A stretch of DNA of 64,000 nucleotides, taken from NCBI GenBank assembly GCA_021442155.1, contig CM038215.1, forward strand, positions 281,530,413 to 281,594,412, given 5' to 3'. This document shows positions 49,661 through 62,228 of the stretch, piece by piece (the first letter of the stretch is position 1; each line of letters starts with the position of its first letter). The notes beneath the pieces are model-generated. The model was not told the DNA's origin. It ran no database searches and was given only the letters and a program-made list of their open reading frames with translations. The position numbers and the translations under genes are program-made. The stretch is from Cymbidium sinense. Taxonomy: Eukaryota > Streptophyta > Magnoliopsida > Asparagales > Orchidaceae.

Positions 49661-50285
49661 TGAACAATGATGAAATGCAAAAATAACTCACGCTAAACAA
49701 ACACTCTTAATGAAGTGCAATTAACAACTTTTTAAGAGTCATGACATATAAATAGGTGTTGCTAGCGCATTAGTCTTATTGTTTGGAGATAATTATTCAT
49801 ATTAATTACATTCATATAAGAGAAGTGAATGTGCAAGTATTAGAAATGCAATCGTTTTCAAACAATGATAAGAAGCCAACTCAAACTAAGTTTAGAACAC
49901 AAACTACCTACCTCTCTACTGTTACTATCATAGGGAATATTCTCAGTAAAAAAATACATCAATGTACAACTTATTCTAAACACTTAAAGCTGTATAAATA
50001 AAGCAGCACAAAAAGATATGAATATTTATAAATTAAAGTAACCAAAACAATAGTTCCTCACGATGCCTCCGAGATAGAATACAATAAGATAGGTACATAT
50101 ACAACAAATTGTAATCCTGTATGAACAGAAGATAATAATACATACGACTATCTCCGACAATGCTGCGATGCGGTATCGCATCACTACCGTGTAATGGTGG
50201 TCGCCTCCGTAAATGATGTTCCAGATGTTGGTCCTCCTCTTCAAACTACTCGGAGGGTTGTTGCGAATAACCCAGGTGTGTAGCT
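49661..50285. other. 3' flank of the PMD gene
   Basis: Between the 175-bp array and the PMD stop. A minus-strand frame at 50,026-50,295 (ELHTWVIRNNPPSS) could be the PMD C-terminus after a one-base shift; beyond it the text is AT-rich and non-coding. Confidence 0.4.
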
Positions 50286-52272
50286 CTAGGTACATCGGGC
50301 GAGTGTATGAAGCGAGAAACCATGATACAATTCATACGGAGGTGTCAAATGGAATGACGGAGGCCCATATGTAGGAGGGACGGCTGTGCCACTGCACCAC
50401 ATAACTCGGTAATATTTAGGAATAATGTATATGTAGATGGTCCGCTCACTGGTGGAGATGATGGACCAATATCTATCGCGCCCATCCGACCGATGATGCA
50501 CCTTGAATGCTAGTGTCCCCAGACCATCGTATGCATGTATGCGCCTCACTCCCCTCGCACAACCCTCATACTCGTTGATTGATTGTTGAAAATTTTTGTC
50601 CTCATCCCTCTCAAAATATCGCTGGAATATATCCTTAGTATTTAATATGTGCTCACACTGCGTTGATAGAACTATAATTATGATAGAGTTAGTAAAAAAA
50701 TTATTATCGCATGATGAAATGCGGCTTACCATGAATCGGTCTCTAGAGCTCAGGTAATAAGTATCTGGGGGTATTGTAGGTGCCTTCAACATATATAGTG
50801 AAGCCCAAGATCGATACCATCTCATATATTGATTAATGGCTACCCCCCCCCCCCCATACTGGGAAGAGTCTACCACCACAACCAAATCACGCTCGCTTCC
50901 CATTGCAATATACATCTGGTGGTAATCGACCCACATCGACTTTCCCTCGACCATCCACTCGCACGAAAGTAGAATCTGCAACCTTAGCCATGGAAGGTGG
51001 AATCGAGCACAATCGGCGGTGCCACTCAACTATTTCCTAATAAAGGGTACTTTAGCTTGCCATATGTCATCCCCACGTAAGCATATCTCTGTGATATGCA
51101 CGTATCTGAACTCCGTATGGCTCCCAGATCACATGTGTTGTTTGAAATGAATATTAGCTATGCTATATACATACAATAATGGGCCCAAAAAATAAACTTA
51201 CACCGCAATATACCTGACTCTGCAGTAGGCCATCTAGCTCGTATATGTAAACTCTGATATGGGCTCGCATCATCTCTTGGACATACCCTTCATTCCAGCG
51301 ACAACCCACACTCAACCCATCTATGTCTGTCGGGTATGGAATATGCAACGTTAGTCTGCCTACATAAACATGCTCCCACGCCCATACCTGCAATAACTGT
51401 AGGCAACTAGCCATATTCGCGTGCTTCGGCTTTGTTGCCTCATGGAGCTCCCTGTACAAATGAGCAAGCACAGCTGATCCTAGTGAGAACTCCCTAAATG
51501 TGTCAAGATCCTCCGAGGGAATCGCAGTGAATCTCAAGAAGATGTGTATAGCAGAAATAGCCAATAGTAAAGAGTATGTAAGCTCGACATGCATACTAAG
51601 CTTCAAATCTAAGTAAGAATCACACGTCAACGACCAGTAAGGCGAACAAGTTTGTGCCGCCCCCATTCAAGTCTGTGATATGAGGTGGATCGGATCGTAG
51701 ACAATGTTGGATGTGCTCCTATCAACTCATCATAGTAATCTGGCCAATATGCCCACCGCCTACCCCCACCAACAACATTCCTCCCAATAATAAGCGGGTC
51801 ATCTATTTGAACACTCAGGATCATAGCAACATCCTGCAATATGATTGTCATCTCCCCAATGTGCAAATGGAATGAATTTGTCTGCGAAGACCAACGTTCC
51901 ATAAATGTTGTGAGAAGGTAGTGATCTAAGTGAATGTACCGCAGACACATAATCTAATCCAAGCTCAAAGCGGTCATTAATCTAGGATAGTTTACTGGTC
52001 AATCTTTGAACATAAGTACATGAGATGCAGCATCCATAACAGAAACCTGCACAATATGGAATTATAGTTCAGTAGACAAAACTATAAGGACAATCCATAT
52101 ACACAGTTTGACTTAAAAAACTTACCAAATCAGGATGTGCTGCTCTGTGCCGACCATGTAGCACCACTATATTAGGGTGAACTTCAGCTGTCGGAGGGTT
52201 GTAGTCCACTACAATCTCTTCTGCACATTTTCGCCTCCTGCGTACAGGGCGGGCACCTTCTTCGATAGACAT
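50286..52272 (-). pseudogene. PMD (MAIN-like) gene, copy 2, most complete
   Basis: Exon 1 (52,272-52,126) starts with a real ATG (MSIEEGARPVRRRR) and ends in a consensus GTAAGT donor; exon 2 begins at 52,046 after a 79-base intron. Exon 2 contains TFMERWSSQTNSFHLHIGEM, the ILQDVAMIL motif and the WAYWPDYYDELIGAH segment, then after a broken stretch LGSAVLAHLYRELHEATK and LQVWAWEHVYVGRL, ending near a GTAAGT at about 51,200. A further exon carries VIWEPYGVQIRAYHRDML. The C-terminal exon region has MWVDYHQMYIA and INQYMRWYRSWASLYM; a 72-base intron (50,658-50,729) follows DRFM. The stop is at 50,286; a one-base shift would continue into another open frame to about 50,160. The stretch equivalent to PDTSS..LPLLED of copy 1 is damaged here, and an 11-base C run lies at 50,847. 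It is likely a transposon passenger; classified as a pseudogene because of the frame breaks, though sequencing errors are possible. Confidence 0.8.
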
Positions 52273-52297
52273 CCTACTTACAACAAAGACAACATTT

Positions 52298-52424
52298 TTA
52301 ATTTTTTAATTTTAACACAATGTTGCCGAATATGTTGGTTTTTAATTTTTTTTAAATCAATCAATTTTGTTAAATTATATTTAAATAATGTTGATTTTTA
52401 AAATTTCTTCTTATATTATTTCAT
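52298..52424. other. 127-base replacement tract unique to copy 2
   Basis: Upstream of the PMD start, copy 1 (11,795-11,916) and copy 2 have unrelated sequence between identical flanks ('caacattt' and 'tatgtaaaataagc'). About 100 bases of the copy-2 tract match 56,965-57,069 (and 16,508-16,600) nearly perfectly, through 'cgaatatgttggtttt' and 'tcaatcaattttgttaaatt'. It is a same-orientation transfer from about 4.6 kb away. Confidence 0.85.
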
Positions 52425-52779
52425 TATGTAAAATAAGCCAAAATTCATAGTTCTATTAATAGGATTTGAATAACATGAAAACATATCAAACACATTATTA
52501 ATGCACATTATTCACTATAACAACAAATAGACAAACAACCTCCACAATGACATATTGATGACCTTAAAAAAAAAAATTTATTTTATTAAACAAATGTCAA
52601 AAAGCAACCATGTAGTTCAGATTTTTTGAATTAAAATGATATTTTGTAGCAATTTGCTTCATTGAATTCTTCTTAATGCCTAGAAGGTTGATCAAGTTAG
52701 TCCTCACAATAATGAGTATTGCTTCCTTATTTGTATGCCTTAGTCACATAATTTAGAAAGCGAAAGTTTGGAGAAAATT

Positions 52780-53085
52780 CATATTTTGTGCTATTAGAGT
52801 CATCTGTCGAATTGAGTGAAATTCATATCGTTGGAATTGTAACAAAATTTTCTACAACTTTCAGTTGGAAAAAATTTGTGATTGTGACCCGAAGCACAAC
52901 AGATTTTGAATGCATAAAAAATACGCTATGCTGAAAGTTGAGCAAGAATCATTTTTTGCATATTGGAATCATCTATCGAATTGAGTGAAATTCATATCGT
53001 TAGAATCAGAACAAAATTTTATACAACTTTTCAGTTGGGCAAAATTTGTGATTGTGAACCGAAGCATAGCAGATTTTGTGAATGA
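52780..53085. repeat. ~175-bp repeat, two units, copy 2
   Basis: Equivalent of 12,281-12,597, with unit starts near 52,780 and 52,950. The SWIM end of the transposase runs directly into it (the frame reads on into repeat sequence before its stop), so the repeat abuts or interrupts the transposase 3' end. Confidence 0.85.
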
Positions 53086-55200
53086 CGTGAGGACATGTCA
53101 TGTGATAAGCTTGTGGTCGTCTGCATGTACACCTACAAATATGGTTTTCATACAACTCAATCTTGTAGGTTCTGCTAGTGCTGTCGAACACTTGGTATTC
53201 ATTAATTTTATTCGTAATGGCTCTGGAAATCTTCTTGCCTCATGTTCACTATCCTGCAAAGTTGCCTTAGCCAGGGGAGAGAACATGGAGTCGTTGCTGG
53301 TTGGCTACTGATTTTGTTGAGTCTAGGTGTTTCATGAACATGATGACTATGTTATAATATATTGCGAGACTAGTGCCTAAATTGGCAAGCGTGCTTATAA
53401 GAAGCATTCGCATTTGTGATCATAGTGTCATACCTGTACACATCATCATGGGTTAGAGACCACTGATGTACATCCCTCGATACAAGTCAATCGTAGGCCT
53501 CCTGTTTGATGTTCTTGATATCAGTCATATACCTTTTAAAAATGTAGATATCATAAGTATTACCTGCGACATATATTTTCTGACATATGAAATCAATGTC
53601 TCCGACTCCAAGTTGTCTAACTATTTTTTGTTAAATTCTCCCTCAAATGCCTTAGGCAAAAAAATGTGCAGCCCACGGTAATATTTTTTTTACCGCACAA
53701 ATCCAGTGCCTCTAAATGATGCACAAATCGCTCTAGTACGATAAATGGAATTAAGTCTTGGAGTGTCAGTAGAAACCAATATCATGACTCAATACTCTCG
53801 ATTCTACTATGCGACTAGTGAAAATAAACATTGCATCAATTCCAAAGTAGATTTCACTACCTAGGAAGAAAGTCCCATCAAGACATAAAATGGGCGATAG
53901 TATTGCCAACCAATTGAAGGCGAATGACCGGAATAATGTTAGAATCTGTTTGACTCTGACGATTGCACTCTATAGATCGACGCATAGCAAGCATATAGCA
54001 CACTTGAATCTCTCCAACGACGGTAAGATTCCCAACCACCAAATTAACCTTGTCTTATGCCACATCCTAGGCTTTCATGTAGACACTCATATGTTAAACT
54101 TGGACTCACGACCTATAATCTCTGGGCTTTAAATCGGTTGATGCCTAATTGCAGTTGAATGAAATAACCGATAAACTATATTGTACATTGCCTAGATCAA
54201 GGATGGATGACTACATGAATGGTGGTGCTTTACTCCCAATTCTCCATACACCTCTCAATCTCTTACTTGAACTTGCATGTAAGCGCCACATGCAATGTGT
54301 AGCTTGGTTCGCATGTTGGGTGCATAATACGGTGAACTTAGCTTTGTTTGAAGCATAGATCACATAATCGACATTATTGATGATATACCAACCCTGAATA
54401 GCAAACTGTAGCTGCTTCTTATCATGAAAGTACATACTTTCTAACAGTTCATCTGAAATACAACTTTAAAGTTCAAAAGTTGACTCATCTGAAGGCCCAT
54501 CAAATGCAAGCTATTTATCCCATTCTCTAGTTGAGCATGATGCATGTACTCATTGTTAGATAGTAAGTGCTCTCATTTTCGCTTATTCTAACCGAGTAGT
54601 CCCTAATAAGCTCTCGATCTGTTAGATGGATGCGTCCCCTTAAAGAAGGCTCCTCTGCATCACTATCATCCCCATCATCATCATCGGTACTTATTGTAGA
54701 AGGCATAGTTTCATGCTCATCACCACCAGCACCTTCAGCAGCACCCACAAAATTAGAACTTGTCCCAGCTACATTAGTAGCTTCTATTTGTATAGCCTTG
54801 TACACTTCCACTTGAGCTTAGTGAGCCATAGGATCGAGGACCCATGTAGTAAGATGCGGTGATCAACATACTCTTTTGACATTCTATCTAAAGCAGATGA
54901 CTCACCAGAGAATGATGGAGCTACAGGTCCGAGTCATGTGGATCCTAGACAATCCACCTTTACTGTTTCTACCTCTTCAACGAAATGATATCGCCCCCTC
55001 CAACAAACCCAGCTTGGACACCGTACGACTCGCAGTGAGGAGGATCACATGGTGGTATCTCTAGGCAGCCACCATTTACTCCTTCAGCATTCTTCGGGCC
55101 TAGACCGTCTTGGTCTTGGGTGACCCCAGGCAACATCCCATCTACCACACCAGAGGAGTCGTAGCACTGGATTCCCATTGCCACTCCACCATCTTATGGA
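53085..55200 (-). pseudogene. Mutator-like (mudrA) transposase, copy 2, frame-broken
   Basis: Same order of parts as copy 1. N-terminal Gly/Pro-rich frame at 55,184-54,969; acidic stretch STDDDDGDDSDAEE at 54,811-54,527; MuDR DNA-binding domain at 54,435-54,211; catalytic region 54,100-53,700 with several frame changes; SWIM finger CRCTCRRPQAYHMTCPH at 53,191-53,006. The acidic frame is intact here but broken in copy 1, while parts of the catalytic region (IDANNSLFSL) read better in copy 1. The PMD gene starts about 0.8 kb downstream in the same orientation. No terminal inverted repeats of the element were identified with confidence. Confidence 0.85.
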
Positions 55201-55229
55201 CAGTAGTTTTGGGGAGCTTCGACTAGTTC

Positions 55230-56037
55230 ACAGCGACAGGAGCAACGTTCATGACTTATCATGCATAATATACATTAACGGGATGATGATACTATCGATG
55301 TCATAGATGAGCCGCACATTGAATCCACTCTAGGTAGTGGAGTCATATCGCCTAGACACCAACGTAAGCGATAGTTGGACTTAGGCTGCATGACATGTAT
55401 TTTTTACTTTTTTATTTTTTTATTTTTACCTATTTCAGTATATTATACTAGACTTCATTTTTAGCTGTTATTTTTTATGTGATAATAGTTTCAAGTTATT
55501 AATTTAAGGTTTTTTCTACAACAACTTCTTAAATATTTTCTTCTTAAAATATGTAAACAAAATCATAATGTTTAGATATTATATTTAGATTAATATATGT
55601 AACTATTTCAAATAAATTTAATATCAATAATTGGAATCATACTAATATTTTAAAATATTTTTAATAATAATAATAATAACATTATAAATAAAAAACTTAC
55701 AAAAAATATTTTAACTTGGTCTTTTTTTTTTTGAAAATCTTCTAACATAATCAAAGAATTTTAACCAACCAACATGACAAATTTTAGGATCTCAAAAAAT
55801 ATATTAGTATATATTAATAATAATAATTATTTAGTTTAATTTTAATATAAAATTCTTATGATTAATAATTTATTTTAATTAAAATTCATTTTATTAAACT
55901 AGAATTTTAAATAATAATTAACTTTCTAAACTTTAAATTTTATTACATATATTAATTAAAATAATTAAATTATATAAGCATATAATAAATATTAAAAAAT
56001 TATATTTAAAATATTAATAATATAATGTCTCAAATAT
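55230..56037. other. AT-rich stretch between the transposase and solo LTR, copy 2
   Basis: Counterpart of 14,800-15,580. The first 170 bases may still be upstream transposase leader; the rest is A/T runs without features. Confidence 0.4.
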
Positions 56038-56042
56038 ACTAT

Positions 56043-56826
56043 TGATATATTCTCTAAAATTTATAAATCAAGCATATATTTCAAGTTAAAGCATATATCC
56101 CATCAAATTCAACTCAATAAGATGATGGGTCAAATCGATCCCAAATGAGCTCAAATCAATCTCAAAAGTCACATATGAAATTTGAGACATAGGATGATCA
56201 AATGACTTCCAAATTTGACATGGATATAATCAATCGAGGCCGACGAGACGAATCTAACGAGCCTAAGACCACTCAAATTGAAGATCGTTTGGACAGTCAA
56301 ATCACCAAAAAACTATCTATGATCAAATGAATATACACTGTCCGATGGAGTGTTTTGAGATTTTCTATAATGACCAAAATGTCCCTCTCGAATCTTATAA
56401 ATAGGACCCCATTCTTGTCATGGGGTGGGAATGAGAAGTGAACTTGGAAGAATGTTGGGAGAGAGCTAGAAGTTCAAAGTTTGTCATCCCCACCATTGTC
56501 GTCGATCGCCGCCTATTGCCGCCGACTGTCACCAAAAAACCGTTACACCCCAACTACTACTGCATAGCTACTGTAACCTGATTCTGGAATTTCCATTATC
56601 AGGATTTCTCACATACAACTTTGTAATTCCGCTGTCGGGAAGATTTAAACTCTGTACTCCAAAGCAAATATATAGTGAAGCATTTTACTAGTTCCCCTTG
56701 GTTTTCCCATTTTGGGTTTTCATAAAAATTGGAGTTTCTTATTCTCTTCCAACTATCTGTGTGTTAGATTTCCATATAAAGTTAAGACGAAGGTTTATTC
56801 TACCGCTATAAGTTTAGTACGCAACA
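56043..56826 (+). mobile_element. Solo LTR with ACTAT target duplication, copy 2
   Basis: Same ends (TGATATATTC ... GTACGCAACA) and the same ACTAT repeats at 56,038-56,042 and 56,827-56,831. TATA-like ttataaatagg at 56,396. Sharing both boundaries and target duplication with copy 1 shows that the insertion and LTR-LTR recombination preceded the segmental duplication. Confidence 0.85.
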
Positions 56827-57209
56827 ACTATAAAAATAGATACATAATAATAAATAAATTGTATAAATTTAATATTAATATTTATAATATATATTAAGTT
56901 AACATATAAATAATTAAACTTTAGACTCAATTATGGCAATTTATAAAAAAATATGTGCATTGTTTACAATGTCACGAATATGTTGGTTTTAATTTTTTTA
57001 AATCAATCAATTTTGTTAAATTATATTTAAATAATGTTGATTTTAAAATTTCTTCTTATATTATTTCATGTAAGGCAGATTCAATTTGGTATTGCACTCT
57101 CTCTAGCTTTGAAAATTAATATATATTTTAACAATTTTCAATTCACTAACCTATATCACAAAAATGTGTGGAAGTTTTTCCAGTTCTTTATTCATTTAAT
57201 GCTCTTCAG

Positions 57210-57243
57210 ATCTCTCTCTCTCTCTCTCTATAGAGAGAGAGAT
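57210..57243. repeat. (TC)n-TATA-(GA)n microsatellite hairpin, copy 2
   Basis: Shorter version of 16,746-16,799, with about 18 bases of CT and about 12 of GA around the same tata centre. Confidence 0.95.
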
Positions 57244-58680
57244 AATTAGATATGTCCAAACGTAGGAAAAAGAGAACAAGCATTACAAAAATATAAGTGT
57301 TTTGAAAGTAACTATACTCTAATCTAGACGTGATACCACTTTTCCCGATGCTCCCTCTAGGGTTCATGCTCCCCTTCCCCGATGGCATATATCTCTCCCA
57401 TATGGGTGCTGACTTCCTCTCCCTCGGGTATTCTCGCTCTCTTCTCTCTACCTTATGCTTCTCCTCTCCTCTGAAATGGTTTTGCATCTACTTTCCTCTT
57501 TTCCTCATTTATCATCAAATCGGAGCGATGGTCCATCACGAGCAAGCCTTCTGATATGAGTCTAAATTGGGTTAATGGGTCAGTTAGAGTGGAATGAACC
57601 CGGTTGAGGAGTGATTAAGGAGTTGGTTCAGTGTCCGGGTCGGATCGCAAGATTCCTTCTAACCGCTGGCTCTAGCACTTGGAATTACGATTAGCCTTGA
57701 TTGGGTGTCGCTTTGATCCCAGATAGTGGAATCCACGCGTGCCTTTCTACGTGGTTCGATCTCGTGCCTTGATCTGAGCTCCGTAGAATGAATCTGAGCC
57801 TTCGATTCAAACTTACCCGACTGTTCCTTGGCCGTGTGATGAGGCTTCTAGGGTAAGCTTTGCTTTAACTCCATTTTCTTTTGTTTCTCTTGATAGTTCA
57901 AGCCGTCGACGCTCCAAGAGAGGGAAAAGTGAGGCTGAGAGCGGAGGAGAAACCCTAGGATTTTTCAATCGAAGAGCTGGTTTGTTCCGGTGAGGAAAAC
58001 CAGAGAAGAACTCAAGAGAAGAAGGAGAAGAGAAGAGGCAGAAGGGAAAGGAAGTTTTCTTTCAGAAATATATTCATTACACTCTGTTTGGTTTCTTGAC
58101 CCCTATTTATACTTTTTGTTTTCTTCTATAACCTAGATCTATGCTTTCTTTTACAAGGTTGGAAGTTCGATACACTTGTAATTATTTTCTGTTATCGTTG
58201 GCTGAGTTTGTAGCTGTCTTTTATCTTGCTCGTTCTCTGGATGGTTGGATATTTTAACTGTTCGTGATCTCTTCTTGGTTTCTTGATTGCTTCTTTATTT
58301 ATTCTTTTATCATCAAGTTCTCTGTTTTTTAGGTGTTGACGGATTCTTTCTGGAAGTTTATTTGGCTTCACTCTTGTTATACTTTCTCTGTTCATCTTTG
58401 GTTTCTGATGTGTATTACTTCTCTGTAAGGGTCTTGTATTGAGTTTGTAATCTGTTGGATTTATATTGCTTTGTAGTCTGTAATATTCTTCTTGTATTCT
58501 AGCCCTTCTGTTTGTAATTTATGGATGTATGTGGCCCATTTCTTTATTCTTCTAATTCTTTTTAGTATTAGAATGGCCTATATTGATTCTTATTTTATCC
58601 TTTCATATATTATTGAATGAAGTCTTTCATCCAATATGGAGTTTTTTTATTCCTTCTGCTTCTGTTGTCTTTTGGATAAT

Positions 58681-59425
58681 ATGGGATCATATCATCTTCC
58701 CCTCGCTACACCCGCACAATCCTGGAACTGGAAGGTGCTACTAAATGCCCATAATGAAAACAACAACTCCCTCTCTCTATCCTATAAACCGTCCTCTGAA
58801 GATGAAGTGTGTTTCTCGGAAGAGGAATTGGTGGTGGGCCAGAAGGAATGAGAGTTGTCTCTTGTTGGTCACGCATAGGAAGCCCCTTTTATGGCTCATT
58901 GCTTGCGATCAAGCAAAAGTGGGTATTTAAAGGCCAATTGGAACTAACTTTGGAGGGTGATTTTTCTTATTCGATTTTCATGCAAGGAAGACTATGATCT
59001 AGTTTGGAACAATGGCCCATGTTTTTAAACAATCGGCCGTTTATCTTTCGAGTGGTTGTGGGACTCGGCCATAAAAGAAAACTTCATTGATATCCCCTTG
59101 GATTAAATTCCCAAATCTTCCTTTATGTTGTTGGAACGAAGAGGGGCTCTCAAAGGTGGCCAGTAAAATTGGGGTTCTTATTGCAGTGGACAATCTCACG
59201 GCTACCAAAGCTCGACTTACTTTTGCTCGAGTCTGTGTTCAGGTACTTCCATCATCCCCTACGATTGTTCCCTTAAATTTAAATGGGATAAAATTGATCA
59301 GGTCCTTTATGATTGGAAACCCTATGCTTGCTCCCATTGTGCCACTTTCTTGCACGATTAACCTATCAATCCTCCTACTCGCTACATACATTCGTTGCAA
59401 TACTGACTTTAATAAACAATTATAA
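58681..59425 (+). pseudogene. DUF4283 (LINE ORF1-like) protein fragment, copy 2
   Basis: Opens with ATG at 58,681 (MGSYHLPLATPAQSWNWKVL), followed by an acidic EDEVCFSEEEL stretch and, across shifts, LTLEGDFSYSIFMQG. The best-preserved part, 59,087-59,290, reads PWIKFPNLPLCCWNEEGLSK, then SKIGVLIAVDNLTATKARLT and FARVCVQV. This is the canonical DUF4283 pattern (W.F.NLPL..W....L..IAS.IG.P...D..T....R..FARVC..V) found in plant LINE ORF1 and related gag-like proteins. A following YDWKP-like word normally precedes a CCHC knuckle; here it lies in another frame and the knuckle is degraded. No LINE reverse transcriptase follows, so it is a truncated element or a captured fragment. Confidence 0.65.
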
Positions 59426-59833
59426 TTAAAGTCTAACTTAAATAAACACTTGCACTCACGTAACTTGCACTACAACACTAGTCTACCGTGATATTTGAGA
59501 TAAGACAACTCATGACGCTAATTAGACTTTTGGACATTATGGCTAATAGCCCTCGATGTTGGTAGATCATATCAGTGATGATGAAACTATCGGATCTTGA
59601 TGGGACTACTCATTTTTTTATTTTAGACCATCCACACCACATTAAATATCAATTTATATCAGTGATTTATATTTATTTTCAACCTTAATCAAGAGTGTTT
59701 TCTTACTGCTGTAAGCTATGGATGCTTACGTTCATTGGAAGTAGAACTTCATAAATAAAATATAATGTTCGAGAAATTGAATATAAATCATTCAAACTCA
59801 TGAAGAACAAACTCCCTAAACATCCTATAAAGA

Positions 59834-59990
59834 TGACAAAGATTTTTGAAGTTATTTCTTCCTCGATATCAGGTTCTTCTCAAAGAAGTGGTCTTCTTTG
59901 TTGTAAGATTATTGCTACTTCTATGGAGGTTCAAGCTATATATGATAATGAAGAACCTCTTGATGATTCATCTGATTCAAAGGTTATCTG
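59834..59990 (+). CDS. Exon-like fragment A, copy 2 (unknown protein)
   Basis: Same ATG, same donor (GTAAGT at 59,991) and the same conserved tail as 19,364-19,515, with a different in-frame middle segment. The open frame extends upstream to 59,800 in this copy. Family unknown. Confidence 0.35.
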
Positions 59991-60823
59991 GTAAGTTGAT
60001 TTATCTAACTATTCCAAATTTAACATCTCATTTTCCATTGAAAGGGTTACTCAACACATGTAAAATCCAATAAAAAAGCATTGTGAAGTATATTAGAAAG
60101 TAGTTGAAAGAATTGATTACAATCGAAGGTATTATGTGTGTTGAAATTTTTTATTAGAGCATGATTTTCTTATTACTCAGCCCATGATTCTATATTGTGT
60201 CATTTGATTGTCATCTATATTTCTAACACTTTTTTCTTTAATATAGCTTTTAATCATTTGCCATAAAAATAGAAGAAAACGAGGTAGTTGTTAGAAAACT
60301 ATAATTTATCAAGGAGTCTTGCTATGACATATTAGTGGAAAAGGCAGTTGTGAGAAAACCATAATTATTAAAATAGTTTCTTCTCTGCTCTTTATCACTC
60401 CCATAGCATTTTAGTATCTTTTCACACACAAATATTACTTTAATTTGATTGAATGTTATGCCATTTTCCAAACTTTGATTACCACTTAACTATACTAGTG
60501 TTAAAGCAATTAAACTTACATAACCATTCATGTCATTTTACCCATGAGGATCCCATGCAACAAGTGTGATGTTATAAAATTCTTGATATATCTATTCAAA
60601 ATGATGGTGCATTTCCAATCGTGTTTGAGTGTTTCTTTTGTATCATTGTCCTCTCAGCTAAAAACTCAGATTAAGGAGGCCTAAAAATTGGTTAGTTTTT
60701 TGCCATTAGTATTTCAGTTGGAATTCATTTATGCACCTATTATACTCATTGTTATCTTAACTGACTTGTAGTCATTCCTCTGGGGCAGTTCTTCTTTTCT
60801 ATTCCATGTTTGTGGAAGTCTAA

Positions 60824-61135
60824 GAGTACATTTGAGAGAGCGATGCGATAGTGGTGTGGTATGAAAATGCACCATTGCATCATTTGAGAGCTTCATTTTA
60901 GTTGCATTTTGAGGAATCTAGGTGGGAAGCTGCGTTCTAGTTTTGTTTTGAGGAATCTACTGTGAAGTGTATTTTGTAACCTAACCTTGCTATCGTGGTG
61001 GCACCTTTAAAATTGAGATTTGATTTTTGTAAAAAAAAAATTGTATACCCACTATAGCTTCTTTATATAGCAGTTTCTTCTGTAGTAGTTCTACCACAAC
61101 TTTTTCATATAACTATAGTTAACCCAAACAGACTC
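60824..61135. mobile_element. Harbinger/Tourist-type MITE, copy 2
   Basis: 312 bases with ends GAGTACATTTGAG and CCCAAACAGACTC, flanked by TAA at 60,821-60,823 and 61,136-61,138. The right end is better preserved than in copy 1, which makes the inverted ends clearer. Confidence 0.55.
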
Positions 61136-61138
61136 TAA

Positions 61139-62228
61139 ATTGTTAACATTCATTTGAAAAATCTCATCATATCAAAATTTGGAAGATTTTTCAAATTATT
61201 TTTCTTTCCATTTTGCTTACTATTTTTTGTCATCATCAATCTTAGCGCCTATTAGGTTGGCTTGGGTAGCTTAATAGTCATAATTCCCTAATGGTTATAT
61301 GTGCATTTTACTAGTCTTAAGTAAATCATTTACATAACATTAAGCTACATAATGATCATTTTATGTTAATTAATATGCATGCATGTGTAGAGTTGACAAT
61401 GAGTTGAGCTAATTGTAGAACTTTTTCCTCGATAACATACCTAAAATTGATTTCAAAATTTTGGTTGTTGATTTCTAGTTTATGAAGATTTTTTTTTCAC
61501 AACAAAATTCAATTCCCTCATTTGTTTTGTCACATTAATGTCATCTATTTAAGATAAGAGATAGTTAGAGTTGCATCTATTTAAGATAAGATGTTGAAAA
61601 ATTTATATAGTTTTAAGTTTATATTGAGGGTAGAAAATGAACTAATAAGATAGTCGATAAAATTTGTATGTAAAGATTATGAAAGATAATAGGCATGCTG
61701 AAGATTGCATTAAAAAAATTTGCACAATGAGTTAACATCTGGAGAGCACTTAATATACAAGAATATTTATTGGTATTCATAAAAGAAAGCTAAAGGAGTT
61801 AGAATAACATTAATTATGAAAATGATAATGATGATGCAAAATCTCTTTTATACATGTTTTTTCCATTAACAAGCATTGAGCTTTGAAATTGTTCTTGAAC
61901 TATCATGCACTTATCATCATCTTACATTCATTTTTAGATGGATAAGTGATCAACAAATGTCCGAGGGTGTTTATCCCGGTGAAAATGTATACATTATTTT
62001 GCTTGGATGGTATAAGATCGGGAAGGTATGTTATATAAACTCATACTTTAATTTTTTTTACTACTACTTGTGGAATGGTTTCATGCTTATTATTATTTTT
62101 ATATGAGTCTTATAACAATACTAGGTTGTGGGGAACATAGATTTAACTATTTGTATGTATGACCTAACATGGATATCTTTTGTATCATGATGACCCGTTT
62201 TGGAAGCACCAATTAGCAAGATGGGAAT
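61139..62228. other. Non-coding stretch around exon-like fragment B, copy 2
   Basis: Only the splice-bounded fragment at 61,938-62,025 stands out. Counterpart 20,596-21,686. Confidence 0.4.
61938..62025 (+). CDS. Exon-like fragment B, copy 2 (unknown protein)
   Basis: Same acceptor and donor contexts as copy 1 and the same WISDQQMSEGVYPGENVYII start. It is 9 bases shorter (in frame) near its 3' end, so the reading frame is preserved. Confidence 0.35.

Larger units (their letters stand above)
44420..51018. other. Interval present only in copy 2 (~6.6 kb)
   Basis: Lies exactly where copy 1 has its A/B junction. It contains a UFD1 pseudogene, two perfect hairpins, a four-unit 175-bp repeat array and the 3' exons of the PMD gene. 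Because the PMD gene of copy 1 stops at this same point, at least the right part of the interval was lost from copy 1 and not gained by copy 2. Confidence 0.8.
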
